64,000 bases of DNA from an uncultured Flavobacteriales bacterium. GTDB lineage: Bacteria; Bacteroidota; Bacteroidia; Flavobacteriales_D; Crocinitomicaceae. The position numbers and the translations under genes were made by a program. The notes beneath the pieces are model-generated. The model saw nothing but the letters and a program-made list of their open reading frames with translations, searched no databases and had not been told where the DNA came from. Within the stretch, counting starts at the first letter, position 1. The number at the start of each line of letters is the position of its first letter. This document shows, piece after piece, positions 52,783 to 62,063 of the stretch. The stretch lies in the NCBI GenBank assembly GCA_905478665.1, contig CAJQJL010000075.1:1-64000 (forward strand), written 5' to 3'.

Positions 52783-54315
52783 ATGAAACGCATTGCAAGC
52801 CATTTATTTATTTTCTCTTTATTGACATTCAGCACGTTTTCCCAAGACGGGACTTTGGATAACACCTTTGATTCTGACGGAAAAGTCACCTACACGTTGT
52901 TTGATAGTTCATGTGTAGCTAATGATGTGCAGGTTCAGGCGGATGGAAAAATAGTAGTTGGTGGTTATCAAAGTGATGCTACTGGATTCATCAGAGACTT
53001 CATTCTTTTGCGTTATAATGTGGATGGCAGTCTTGACAATTCATTTGATGGAGATGGAAAAGCGCTCACAGAATTTGGTGCTACCAATGCAAGTACTCAG
53101 GTGAGCTCTATCGCAATTCAAGATGACGAAAAAATTGTAGCCGTCGGAACATTCTTTAGCGGTGGGAGTCATGCAGCAATTGCACGCTATAACACCGATG
53201 GGAGTCTTGATAATACATTTGGAATAGCAGGAAAAGACACGATGAATTTATACGGTTCGATAGAGGTAGAAACTGTTAAAATTCAAGATGATGGCAAAAT
53301 AGTATTCATAGCATCTGTTTCTGGAGAAATAGTGGTACTTCGCTTGAATACTGACGGCAGTTTAGATAACTCGTTTGATTCTGACGGGAAAGTAGTATTG
53401 GATCCAACTGTGTATGATGATTATTGCTCAGACTTTGCAATTCAAGATGATGGTAAAATAGTGATTTGTGGTTTTTCTTTTTCGCCTACATATGATATTC
53501 TTTTGCTGCGTCTCAATGCGGATGGGAGCCTAGATGCATCCTTCGATTCAGATGGAATTGTTGTTATGGATGATCAAGCATTAAATTTACAAGCGAATGC
53601 GGTCGAGATTCAATCAGACGGAAAAATAGTTGCTGGTGGTTGGCAATCTGGCAATGACTTTATCATGCTGCGATACAATACTGATGGAAGTTTGGATCCT
53701 TCTTTTGACACAGATGGTATTTTAACAGCAAATTTTGGTGGAAGTTCTGATTGTCAAGATATAGTTATTCAGAACAATGGGAAAATTGTGGTTGGTGGAG
53801 ATGTTGGCATTACTGGAATTGGAAATTTGTTTGCTATTGGTCGATTTAACACAGATGGAAGTTTTGATCCAACATTTGATGGTGACGGTATACAAACTAC
53901 GACCTTCAGCATAGACGATGATTATGCATTTGGGCTCGCGAAGCAGCCAGATGGCAAGTTCCTGCTTGCGGGAAAAGCTGAAACTTTTGGTGGGCCTTAT
54001 GAGGACGGACTTGCGATTGCGAGATACAACAATAGCGATGATCTAGCTGTGATTGAAATTGGAATGAACCTACAAAACTTAAATGTATTTCCAAATCCAG
54101 CAAATAGTAGTGTTACAATACAACTGGACTCAGAAATCGCAAATGGCACGTTAGAAATTCACACAATCGACGGTGAATTGGTAAGTCGAAGAAGAGCGGT
54201 TAATGGCGACAAAATAACGGTTCAAACATCAACTTATCCTAGTGGGAAATACCTACTGAGTCTTATTCAAGAAGGTCACCTTGTTGGAGAGGAGTTGTTA
54301 ATAATCAGTCAATAG
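52783..54315 (+). CDS. delta-60 repeat protein with T9SS sorting domain
   Basis: The 510-residue protein has a signal peptide (to about TFSQ) and about seven delta-60 repeats (residues about 20-420) of roughly 55-60 residues with the core IQDDGKIVxxG...RYNTDGSLDNSFDxDGK. The structure is presumably a beta-propeller exposed on the cell surface. It ends with a T9SS type A sorting domain (NVFPNPANSSVTIQL to EELLIIS). The repeats are visible in the DNA as well. Function unknown. Confidence 0.9.
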   Translation: MKRIASHLFIFSLLTFSTFSQDGTLDNTFDSDGKVTYTLFDSSCVANDVQVQADGKIVVGGYQSDATGFIRDFILLRYNVDGSLDNSFDGDGKALTEFGATNASTQVSSIAIQDDEKIVAVGTFFSGGSHAAIARYNTDGSLDNTFGIAGKDTMNLYGSIEVETVKIQDDGKIVFIASVSGEIVVLRLNTDGSLDNSFDSDGKVVLDPTVYDDYCSDFAIQDDGKIVICGFSFSPTYDILLLRLNADGSLDASFDSDGIVVMDDQALNLQANAVEIQSDGKIVAGGWQSGNDFIMLRYNTDGSLDPSFDTDGILTANFGGSSDCQDIVIQNNGKIVVGGDVGITGIGNLFAIGRFNTDGSFDPTFDGDGIQTTTFSIDDDYAFGLAKQPDGKFLLAGKAETFGGPYEDGLAIARYNNSDDLAVIEIGMNLQNLNVFPNPANSSVTIQLDSEIANGTLEIHTIDGELVSRRRAVNGDKITVQTSTYPSGKYLLSLIQEGHLVGEELLIISQ

Positions 54316-54539
54316 ATTACAATTAAACCAAGAATACGTCCCTCTTTTTGGAGGAGAAGAAGCTCCGCAAATGAAGACCGCAGGGATCAGAGGACTACCA
54401 AATGTTTTCATTGTCTTAAATCTTTGATTGAAGTTTAGTCCATTGAGATATTCTTTAATAGCAAAATAAATTCCGCCTTCGGAGGGGGGTAGGGGGAGGA
54501 CTACCAACTATTTTCATTATCTTAAATAGAAATCCGACC
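54316..54539. repeat. degenerate repeats left of the DUF559 gene
   Basis: Contains a unit TTTGATTGAAGTTTAG...TTTAATAGCA at 54423-54465 that recurs at about 54973-55010 and 55053-55093. It also contains AAGAATACGT next to CCCTC, and G-rich tracts (54481-54497). The arrangement brackets the nuclease gene. Confidence 0.55.
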
Positions 54540-54905
54540 ATGAACAGCCACTACAACCCTTCACTAAAGACAAATGCCCGTGAACTTCGGATAACGAGCA
54601 CATTAAAAGCAGAGAAATTCATTTGGAAAGCTCTTTTGAGTAGAAATCAAAAAGGTGTAAAATTTAAGCGTCAACGTCCAATTGATCACTTCATCGTTGA
54701 TTTTTTTAGTCAAGAAATAGGTTTGATTGTGGAAATTGATGGAAACTCTCATTCTAATTGTGGGGACTATGATCGCTATAGACAAAATAGGCTAGAATCT
54801 CTGGGATATTCCATCATTCGGTTTTCTGAAGGAGAAGTGTTGAATGAAATTGATAAGGTGAATGAACGAATTGTTCATGCGATATATGTTTTAAGAAGAA
54901 GTTAA
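54540..54905 (+). CDS. DUF559 (Vsr-like) endonuclease-domain protein
   Basis: The 121-residue protein has the DUF559 organisation of a very-short-patch-repair-like PD-(D/E)xK nuclease: EKFIWKALLSRNQKGVKFKRQ, then IDHFIVDFFSQEIGLIVEIDG with the acidic and ExD residues, HSNCGDYDRYRQNRLESLGY and a final IRFSEGEVL. Such stand-alone genes are scattered through Bacteroidota genomes amid repeats. Their role is uncertain, but the repeats on both sides suggest they move or have moved. Nuclease activity is predicted but untested. Confidence 0.88.
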   Translation: MNSHYNPSLKTNARELRITSTLKAEKFIWKALLSRNQKGVKFKRQRPIDHFIVDFFSQEIGLIVEIDGNSHSNCGDYDRYRQNRLESLGYSIIRFSEGEVLNEIDKVNERIVHAIYVLRRS

Positions 54906-55283
54906 AACTCTGCACTTGTTTGTAGAAAACCCTCCCCCTGTGTCCCCCTCCAAAGGGGGAATTCTTAATTCATTGATTGGAGTCTGGTTTACTGAGATAT
55001 TATTTAATAACCAAGAATACGTTCCCTCTCCAAAGTAGGAGTTCTTAAAAACTTTGATTGGGGTTTAGTTCATTGAGCTATTATTTAATAGCAAGAATAC
55101 GTTCCCACTTCGGAGGAGAGGAAGCACTGTTTCTGAAGACCGAAGGGACACAGAGGGAAGACAATCAAAGTATTGCAAGGACTACCAAAGAGAGTCTCAC
55201 ATTCCTAAAAAATCAGCAACATGAGTCACAAAAACGCCCGCTCCAGTGTATGAAGCGGGCTTATCATTTGTTCTTTCGTATTC
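54906..55283. repeat. degenerate repeats right of the DUF559 gene
   Basis: Two copies of the unit TTGATTGGGGTTTAG...TTTAATAGCAAGAATACGTTCCC lie at about 54973-55025 and 55053-55107. C-rich/G-rich inverted tracts occur at 54930-54960. The left-hand repeat block (54316-54539) shares the same unit, so the gene is bracketed by related sequence. No gene is supported here. Confidence 0.55.
55236..55260 (-). terminator. intrinsic terminator of the T9SS gene at 55284-56363
   Basis: Arms GCCCGCT (55236-55242) and AGCGGGC (55254-55260) form a GC-rich hairpin. On the minus strand it is followed by GTTTTTGTG, so it terminates the leftward gene. Confidence 0.8.
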
Positions 55284-56363
55284 CTAATCTTGGATAATTA
55301 AACGTTTTGTAATTGTAGTATTCTTTTGTGTTACATTAACAAGATACGCACCTGCTTTCAGCGTAGAAATGTCCAATGTGTCAGTATTGGAATAAACGGC
55401 CACTAGTTCACCCGCTAGTGAGTGAATGGAAACAGTAGATTCCCCTTCAACACCTAGTAGTTGAATTTGTGAGATCGCTGGGTTTGGATAAATTAGAATT
55501 GATTCAGAATTGTAGATTTCACCCAGTCCAACAGAACACGACGCAACAACAATTGAATCTGCAGAAATACACCCATTCGAATCGGTTACCTCTACCCAAT
55601 ATGTTCCTGCAGTGTCAACAGTAAATGTTGCATTTGTTGATCCATCTTGCCATTCGTAGGTAGCATTTGGCGTGATAACATCTAATAGAAGTGAATCTCC
55701 AATGCAGATAGTCGTGTCATTTCCAAGGTTAATGGCATCAGCAACAAAAACTTCAAGGGTCAACTCCATTGAGTCGGCACAGTTACCATCATTTGCAACT
55801 AATTGAATCGTATGAATTCCAGCAACAGAAGGCGAAAAACCAGGATTTGGATCGTTCACGATAAATACTCCGTCAATGTACCAATCATAACTCGATGCCC
55901 CGGTGCTAAGGTTCGTCGTCCAAACAATATCAGGATAACAAGTAGTTGATGAAGAGAGTGAGAAATCCGCATTGACAGGACAACAGGAAATTACATCAAA
56001 TGTTCCGATATCGTTGCTACTTGATAGTCCATCAACAGTTGTGTTTGTCGATACAGTGTAAGTCCCAACAGGTAACATTCCAAGATCCATATCCTCAGAA
56101 TACGGCGTTGCGCCTGGCATAGGTGCAAATCCAGAATAATAGTCCATTTGAATGCTAATATTAAAACCTACAACGGTAATAACGGGACCCGAATAGCCGT
56201 AATTCGTGTTGGCCATAACTCCTGATACGGTGTAAAAAGTATTTGTACACGATGTAGCTGGCGGGTTGGTGATATCGGTATTGTCGATTGAAACTTGTGC
56301 ATTGAGATTGTGCGTGATTGCAAATGCAGAAAGCACGAATGTAGTAATGATTGATTTAAACAT
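55284..56363 (-). CDS. secreted PKD/Ig-type protein with T9SS sorting domain
   Basis: The 359-residue protein has a signal peptide (to about THNLNAQ). An N-terminal beta-sandwich (about 25-130) is followed by a PKD-like domain (about 135-210, NADFSLSSSTTCYPDIVW) and a gliding-type Ig-like module (about 212-280, NLGNDTTICIGDSLLLD, TYEWQDGSTNATFTV). The T9SS type A tail ends at RLIIQD. It is a surface or secreted binding protein with paired cysteines (CC at about 130) and no catalytic motif. Confidence 0.88.
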   Translation of the reverse strand: MFKSIITTFVLSAFAITHNLNAQVSIDNTDITNPPATSCTNTFYTVSGVMANTNYGYSGPVITVVGFNISIQMDYYSGFAPMPGATPYSEDMDLGMLPVGTYTVSTNTTVDGLSSSNDIGTFDVISCCPVNADFSLSSSTTCYPDIVWTTNLSTGASSYDWYIDGVFIVNDPNPGFSPSVAGIHTIQLVANDGNCADSMELTLEVFVADAINLGNDTTICIGDSLLLDVITPNATYEWQDGSTNATFTVDTAGTYWVEVTDSNGCISADSIVVASCSVGLGEIYNSESILIYPNPAISQIQLLGVEGESTVSIHSLAGELVAVYSNTDTLDISTLKAGAYLVNVTQKNTTITKRLIIQD

Positions 56364-56523
56364 AATATTTATTTATTCGTTAATTGTGTTATACAATTTT
56401 AGGGCGAAAAATTAAGTCTATTGTTACCGTTCGTACAATATCAGTGAGAATTAAGCAGGTCTACCGCCGTTTAATTAATCGGTTTAGAGACTTTTATAAA
56501 GAGGAAGTAAACCAGCACAAACA

Positions 56524-56558
56524 AAAGTGCCACCTCGATTTTCGCGAAGCGGCACTTT
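56524..56558 (-). terminator. intrinsic terminator of the gene at 56583-57662
   Basis: Arms AAAGTGCC (56524-56531) and GGCACTTT (56551-56558) are complementary. On the minus strand the hairpin is followed by TTGTTTGTG. Confidence 0.7.
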
Positions 56559-56582
56559 GTTAATTCATATTTTAACTCCAAC

Positions 56583-57662
56583 TTAACAACTGGGTAAGAC
56601 CTTCGCATTGTACGAAATGGTATACATTCCACCATTGTTGTTAGGCATAAAATAGACGCCCAAGATGTTGTTTTTGTACGCTGTGTTTGCACTTGTCATA
56701 GCACCATTCACAGGAAATTTTAGTGGAACCCACGTTGGTGAAGCAAAGGTGCCATCTGTGTTTCGCTTAATATTGACGAACGCACCGCTTGTTTCCAAGG
56801 GAGTTGAATCTTTCTTGTCGAAAGCTACCCAGTCACACGGTATGTTATAGCCACCTTCGCCGTCGGTGGTTATGCCTTCGAAGTGCGTAACAAGGGATTT
56901 TACATTCTCGTCCAAATATTGATACATCGACCAATTGCTAGTCTCCTGTGTTTCCGAATCCCAATCCACGATAAAGGCTTGACTTAAATTTTCTGGACCA
57001 TCGAACGAACAACCTCCCACCAACGTGTAGCTAGTGCCGCCGTTGTGCCAAATTCCATAAAGCGTAGTACTATGGGCGCCATCAACGGCAATTTCTTGAA
57101 ATTCTTCTGTCGCAATGTTATAGATAAAGGCATACGCGTTATAGACTTCAGTATCATAATTACCAACGGCGTATCCGCCCATTGTGCTGTGTACAAATAC
57201 CATTTTCGAATCACCATTATTTGGTGAAACGGTTTTCCATGTTCCAGATCCATCCACTGGACCTTCATAATAGAACCCTTTTGTGTCAGGGCTGCTAGCT
57301 ACCTTATATGATCCAACGATCTGTACATTTCCATTGTCAAGGTTATTTGGGCCATAACACGATGTGTTTACAACGTCGTCTACACCTTCTGCAGTGAATG
57401 TCAATTTGTGCCATTCTCCCTCGTTACCATTGAGGAAAAGCGGTCCTTCATAAAGTAAGCCGTACGCCAAGCTTGAACTTTCGGTGAATGTACCAGCAAT
57501 GTATACTTTTTCTGATCCATTAACGCCTCTGATTCCTTGAATTAGCGTGCTCCCATCCTCTTGACAATTGAAATTGGTGTAGTTTACGTGTTCTTGCTTT
57601 TTCATTGCTTTAGAATTAAATTTTGGTTGAGCGATCCATTGATTTGAGCCGCTGATTTGCAT
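56583..57662 (-). CDS. cytosolic-type repeat protein of unknown function
   Basis: The 359-residue protein has no signal peptide and appears cytosolic. It consists of beta-rich repeats in which YxxG/xYEGP and Y..VG..D phrases recur (YGLLYEGPLFLNGNEG, GFYYEGPVDGSGTW, YTLVGGCSFDGPEN), suggesting a small beta-propeller. I do not recognise the family. The start at 57662 fits the observed length; an internal start at 57605 (MKKQEHV) is an alternative. It diverges from the regulator at 57829 across a 166-base gap. Confidence 0.65.
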   Translation of the reverse strand: MQISGSNQWIAQPKFNSKAMKKQEHVNYTNFNCQEDGSTLIQGIRGVNGSEKVYIAGTFTESSSLAYGLLYEGPLFLNGNEGEWHKLTFTAEGVDDVVNTSCYGPNNLDNGNVQIVGSYKVASSPDTKGFYYEGPVDGSGTWKTVSPNNGDSKMVFVHSTMGGYAVGNYDTEVYNAYAFIYNIATEEFQEIAVDGAHSTTLYGIWHNGGTSYTLVGGCSFDGPENLSQAFIVDWDSETQETSNWSMYQYLDENVKSLVTHFEGITTDGEGGYNIPCDWVAFDKKDSTPLETSGAFVNIKRNTDGTFASPTWVPLKFPVNGAMTSANTAYKNNILGVYFMPNNNGGMYTISYNAKVLPSC

Positions 57663-57828
57663 TCAATTTAGTTATTTCGATGCTTGTGTTGAAGTGAATA
57701 TATACTTGAATCACAGTGTTTTTGTGCGTGAATTTCCCATCGCAGTAAATTGATGTGTTTTCGTCGCTTTGGTACCTGTTAAAGAGAGCCTTTAGAGTTG
57801 TAACTATTTAAGTTATCTTAGCCTTGGT

Positions 57829-59610
57829 TTGCCAAGAAATTTATCCATAGCAGTTTTACCCTTTAAGAACATGAGTTCTGATGTAGAGAACGAGTATTTC
57901 TGTGATGGTATTACAGAGGAAATCATCAATGCATTGGCTCAAATTGGTCAGCTCAAGGTAACATCCAGAACGTCTTCCTTTCACTTTAAAAACAAAGAAA
58001 TTCCCATTTCGGAAATCGCTAAAACATTAGATGTTTCCATTGTCCTAGAAGGAAGTGTTCGGCTTTCTGGCAAAGTTATTCGGATAACTGCTCAATTAAT
58101 TCAAGCAGAAGAAGATTTTCATTTTTGGTCAGAAACTTGGGATCGGCAAATGGAAAATATCTTTGAAATACAGGATGAAATTAGCATGTTGATTGCTGAC
58201 AAGATCAGAGAAAACTTTGGACACCTTGAGTTGCAAGATCACCTCGTCAAGAAACAAACTGATAATATCAATGTATACGAGTATTCATTGATGGCTAGGT
58301 TTCATAAGAACAAGTGGAATGCGGAGGATATCAAAATTTCGGAAGAGTATTACAAAAGGGCATTAGAACTCGACGCCAATCATGTTGAATCAATCGTTGG
58401 CTTAAGTGATGTCTATAGTTTTATGGCGATGACAGGCGTAATGTCATTTATAGAAGCATGGGGAAAATCGAGTGAATTAGTTGGACGGGCTTTTAAGCTA
58501 GACCCACAAAATCCAGAGATCTATTACCAAAAGGCCAATAGCTCATTTTTTACCGATTGTAATTATAGTGAAGCATTTGCCCATACCAGAAAGGCAATTC
58601 AATTGAAACCAAATTTTGTCGAAGCACAACAGTTCATGTCTTTCTTTTATATTCTTAGTGGTAACAAAGAGAAGGCAAAAGAGCATTTGGAAATTGCATT
58701 GGGAATAGATCCTTTGTCGCAAGAAACTCAATTCTTTAGTGCTTACTTAGACTACATGACCGAGAATTACTCAGACGCATTGGTGAAATTGAATGATTGT
58801 CTACACGTGAATCCAAAAAATATACCAGCACATTCAGTAAAGTGTTTGACCTTATTGATGTTGGGAAGGTATGACGAGGTGATTCATTATTTCGATGATA
58901 TAGAAAGCGGAGGGATCGTTGAGGCAGAAAGAATAGGCGCTGTCGGATTGGCTTATGCATTAAAAGGGGATCAGAAGAACACAGAGAAATACCTGAAGAT
59001 CCTGCAAGAAAACGCTAAATCACCAGATGGATTCGCTTCAGATGCATTCGTGTTTGTGATACATGCTGTTCTAGGTGACATGGAAAAAGCCTTCGATTGG
59101 ATTCAATCTGGCATAGAAACCAAATCATCGTTGCTGTTATTGCGCTACGCAGATCCCATTATTGCCCCAATAAAAGCAGACCCACGCTATACAAAGTTTC
59201 ACAAAATCCTATTCCCTTCTTCGAATAATCTAGAGTCTAAGAAAAGGAAAAAAGCATTGTTGGATGAGGATGCCGCGCTTCTCTATAAGTCGACATTGTT
59301 AGATTACCTCGCTGAGAAGAAGCCGTATTTAGACTCAAGTCTTTCGCTGCGGTCTCTTGCAGATCAAATTCAAATTCATCCAAATCAACTATCGTGGTTG
59401 CTCAACGATAGTATAGGAAAAAGCTTTAACGAGTTCATTAATTCATATCGAATAGAGGCCTTTAAGCAACTTGCCAAAGACCCCAAGAATGCCAACCTCA
59501 CGTTGATTGGAATGGCGTATGATTGTGGATTCAATTCCAAAACAGTCTTTAATACCTATTTCAAAAAAGAAACAGGACTTACACCTAAACAGTTCGTAAA
59601 CGAACTGTAG
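57829..59610 (+). CDS. TolB-like/TPR/AraC-type multidomain regulator
   Basis: The 593-residue protein begins with the TolB N-terminal-like domain of adenylate-cyclase-related proteins (about 1-125, SIAVLPFKNMSSD, YFCDGITEEIINAL). It continues with TPR repeats (about 150-450) and ends with an AraC-type DNA-binding domain (about 500-593, LRSLADQIQIHPNQLSW, LTLIGMAYDCGFNSKTVF, TGLTPKQF). It probably senses a signal through TPR interactions and regulates genes. No ATG precedes the conserved SIAVLPF segment, and the open frame begins at an upstream stop at 57793. A TTG at 57829 is thus the likely start. A lost N-terminal exporter or kinase domain cannot be excluded. Confidence 0.82.
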   Translation: MPRNLSIAVLPFKNMSSDVENEYFCDGITEEIINALAQIGQLKVTSRTSSFHFKNKEIPISEIAKTLDVSIVLEGSVRLSGKVIRITAQLIQAEEDFHFWSETWDRQMENIFEIQDEISMLIADKIRENFGHLELQDHLVKKQTDNINVYEYSLMARFHKNKWNAEDIKISEEYYKRALELDANHVESIVGLSDVYSFMAMTGVMSFIEAWGKSSELVGRAFKLDPQNPEIYYQKANSSFFTDCNYSEAFAHTRKAIQLKPNFVEAQQFMSFFYILSGNKEKAKEHLEIALGIDPLSQETQFFSAYLDYMTENYSDALVKLNDCLHVNPKNIPAHSVKCLTLLMLGRYDEVIHYFDDIESGGIVEAERIGAVGLAYALKGDQKNTEKYLKILQENAKSPDGFASDAFVFVIHAVLGDMEKAFDWIQSGIETKSSLLLLRYADPIIAPIKADPRYTKFHKILFPSSNNLESKKRKKALLDEDAALLYKSTLLDYLAEKKPYLDSSLSLRSLADQIQIHPNQLSWLLNDSIGKSFNEFINSYRIEAFKQLAKDPKNANLTLIGMAYDCGFNSKTVFNTYFKKETGLTPKQFVNEL

Positions 59611-59807
59611 TCAAGGCTTTCGAGTAGATTTTTATTTTCATTTATTTTCCAGAGTTCGCACAAGTTGTTCGGATTTATAATTCAGAACATCCGCGTGTAA
59701 TTCAGAACTTTTAGGCAAGATCAAGCCCATACATTTGTTGTGTATTAGCGCTGTAGCAGTAATCTAACTAAAGAGAATAGTTACAGCCAAAACCAAAAAC
59801 AAAGCAT

Positions 59808-60122
59808 ATGAAAAAGTTAATGTTAATCGCCGGAGTCTTAATAACAAGTATCAGTTTTGGAGCAAATAATCCTCCTTTAAGAAATGAACTAAGTGAGAAG
59901 TTAATACTCGATTTGAGTGAAGTAGAATTGAATGCAGTCCATCAAGATTTTGTGGTTGTCAGTTTTTATATCTGCGATGGTAAAATCGAGATTACTGAGA
60001 TTACAGGAACGCACAAGCAATTGATCCAGAAAATAAAAACGAAAATGGCGCTCTTGAAGATCGACGAAGAATACGATGAAGAGACACTTTATCGCTACAA
60101 GTTCACATTCGAGAAAATTTAA
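59808..60122 (+). CDS. small secreted protein of unknown function
   Basis: The 104-residue protein has a signal peptide (MKKLMLIAGVLITSISFGA). The mature part (about 85 residues) is one small alpha/beta domain with a strand pair around VVVSFYICDGKIEITEITG and a helix LIQKIKTKMALL. It is similar in style to the short exported proteins that accompany TonB-type or regulatory genes in Bacteroidota. No family recognised. Confidence 0.7.
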   Translation: MKKLMLIAGVLITSISFGANNPPLRNELSEKLILDLSEVELNAVHQDFVVVSFYICDGKIEITEITGTHKQLIQKIKTKMALLKIDEEYDEETLYRYKFTFEKI

Positions 60123-60148
60123 TTAATAATCCTAAAAAACGAACGATT

Positions 60149-61114
60149 ATGAAAGCAGCAATTTGTACAAAATATGGAGAAACACGCTACATCCAATTAG
60201 CAGATGTAGCGAAACCAAAACCAAAGGAAAATCAAATCTTGGTTAAGATTCACGCTTCTTCAGTAACATCAGGAGATGCACGAATTAGAAGAGCTGATCC
60301 ATTTGTTATTCGACTAATTTTCGGATTCAAACGCCCACGAAAATCAATCTTGGGTGTAGTTGTAGCAGGAGAGGTTGAATCAGTTGGTAGCAAAGTATCA
60401 AAATTTAAAGTCGGAGATAAAGTTTTCGGAACAACTGGGATGTCGTTTGGCGCGCACGCAGAGTATCAATGTGTTTCTGAAGAAGGAACCTTGGCTTTGA
60501 TTCCTGAAAATAGTTCTTTTTCTGAGGCAGCAGCAATTCCATTTGGAGGTACAGCCGCGATTCATTTTCTTAGAAAAGGAAATGTAAGGCAAGGACAAAA
60601 AGTGCTCATTTATGGAGCATCAGGAGCTCTTGGAACAATGGCTGTACAATTGGCGAAGGAATCTGGAGCTGAAGTTACTGCTGTTTGTAGCGGGAAAAAT
60701 GCGGAATTGGTAAAGTCGCTTGGAGCAGACAAGGTGATCGACTATACAAAAGAAGATTTCACGAAGAGTGGGATTAAATATGATGTCATTTTCGATACCG
60801 TTGGAAAGAGTTCGTTCTCTTCAAATTTAAAAGCATTAACAAAAAATGGAACACTATTGTTGGCTGCTGCGAGTGTGGGACAAATGCTCAGAGGTGCCTT
60901 CACGTCAATGGTTGGATCTAAGAAGGTGATTTCAGGAGTTATTAAGGAGACGGCTGAGGACATGCAGTTTTTCAAGACACTTATGGAAGCTGGAGAATTA
61001 AAAGCTGTAGTAGATAGAACCTATTCACTTGATGACATTGCTCAGGCACACGACTATGTAGATGCAGGTCACAAACGAGGAAACGTGATAATCACTATGA
61101 ATCACGCTTCGTAA
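60149..61114 (+). CDS. MDR-superfamily NAD(P)H:quinone oxidoreductase-like protein
   Basis: The 321-residue zinc-free medium-chain dehydrogenase/reductase resembles quinone reductases. The GroES-like N-terminus runs to about 120, with the GVVVAGEVESVGSKV loop and VGDKVFGTTG. The Rossmann domain carries LIYGASGALGTMAVQLAK and ends with GHKRGNVIITM. It should reduce a quinone or enone with NAD(P)H in the cytosol; the substrate is not evident. A 26-base gap separates it from the small secreted protein gene. Confidence 0.93.
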   Translation: MKAAICTKYGETRYIQLADVAKPKPKENQILVKIHASSVTSGDARIRRADPFVIRLIFGFKRPRKSILGVVVAGEVESVGSKVSKFKVGDKVFGTTGMSFGAHAEYQCVSEEGTLALIPENSSFSEAAAIPFGGTAAIHFLRKGNVRQGQKVLIYGASGALGTMAVQLAKESGAEVTAVCSGKNAELVKSLGADKVIDYTKEDFTKSGIKYDVIFDTVGKSSFSSNLKALTKNGTLLLAAASVGQMLRGAFTSMVGSKKVISGVIKETAEDMQFFKTLMEAGELKAVVDRTYSLDDIAQAHDYVDAGHKRGNVIITMNHAS

Positions 61115-61146
61115 AATCCAATTTAACAATCTAAAAACAATATACG

Positions 61147-61347
61147 ATGAACACGCTAAAGAAGCAATACTCGAGAAGCACGATACTCATATTACTAGCC
61201 ATTAACTGGGCAGCCATGATTATCCTCACATCCTATTTCATGGGAGAAAATGAAAGCTCAAAAGCAATACTATGGACACTCATCATTGGATTTTTCCTAC
61301 AGATGAGGTTTATATGTGATCAGTTGAAAAGAAAGAAGCAACACTAA
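61147..61347 (+). CDS. small two-TM membrane protein
   Basis: The 66-residue protein has two hydrophobic helices (about 13-31 and 41-56) joined by a short acidic turn (GENESSKA) and ends in a basic tail (KRKKQH). This suggests an inner-membrane hairpin protein with both ends in the cytosol. It lies 32 bases after the oxidoreductase gene. No family recognised. Confidence 0.6.
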   Translation: MNTLKKQYSRSTILILLAINWAAMIILTSYFMGENESSKAILWTLIIGFFLQMRFICDQLKRKKQH

Positions 61348-61385
61348 AAGGCATCGCCGATTCATGCCAAAACAAGTTTAAACGC

Positions 61386-62006
61386 TCATCCATTTAGTAA
61401 TTCTAGTTCTTTCTGCAGGTTTTGTTTCGCTTGTTGCTCAAACTTCGTGTGAAAAAAATCTGTTTTGAATATTCTGTCCATAGCCAAGAAGTGCTTTAAA
61501 ACCTTTTTTCGTCCTGGAATATACATTATGTCAGGATAAACAGCATATTCCTTTCTTACATTTTTACAATAAAGTGAATATGTTTCCCAGTCCTGGCCTA
61601 ATACAGATAGATCAGCATCCGTAAAATAGTTAGTATCGGCGTTCTCTGATTTAAGGTGTGATTTAGTGGCTAGAATTTGTTCTTTACATAGCGCTATCGT
61701 AACATTGGGAACAGAAACTTGTAGCATTCGTTTTTCAGCCAGTTCAGCACTTTTCTCTTCGTTGTCTGATTTTAGTGAATTGTAAATAATATCGTGGTAA
61801 TACAGCGTAAACAAAATGGTGCTCCAATCGTGTATTTCTCTCTTTACTTCAGTCAATTGAGCCAATAAATTGTCCAGATGCTGTAGCGTATGATAATGTC
61901 TTTTTTTACTTGAGTAGTTTTTCTCAATTTCAGACCACAGTTCACTTGTTAGACGGTCATCATCAGTGTAGTTTGCGATAAGTTTTAAGAATGTTTCTTT
62001 TATCAC
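61386..62006 (-). CDS. HD-domain predicted metal-dependent phosphohydrolase
   Basis: The 206-residue protein is an HD-domain protein with RHYHTLQHLDN, LYYHDIIY and a later FTDADLSVLG. These correspond to the H...HD...D metal-binding set of this predicted phosphohydrolase family. The start codon is GTG at 62004-62006 (on the minus strand). Family members typically have no defined substrate but are assumed to hydrolyse phosphate esters or nucleotides. It converges with the small membrane protein gene. Confidence 0.88.
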   Translation of the reverse strand: MIKETFLKLIANYTDDDRLTSELWSEIEKNYSSKKRHYHTLQHLDNLLAQLTEVKREIHDWSTILFTLYYHDIIYNSLKSDNEEKSAELAEKRMLQVSVPNVTIALCKEQILATKSHLKSENADTNYFTDADLSVLGQDWETYSLYCKNVRKEYAVYPDIMYIPGRKKVLKHFLAMDRIFKTDFFHTKFEQQAKQNLQKELELLNG

Positions 62007-62063
62007 TGTGTTCTTTGTAACGCTATTAAGGTTTAAAATTCTTTGAAAGCATGGTCTTTCCGC

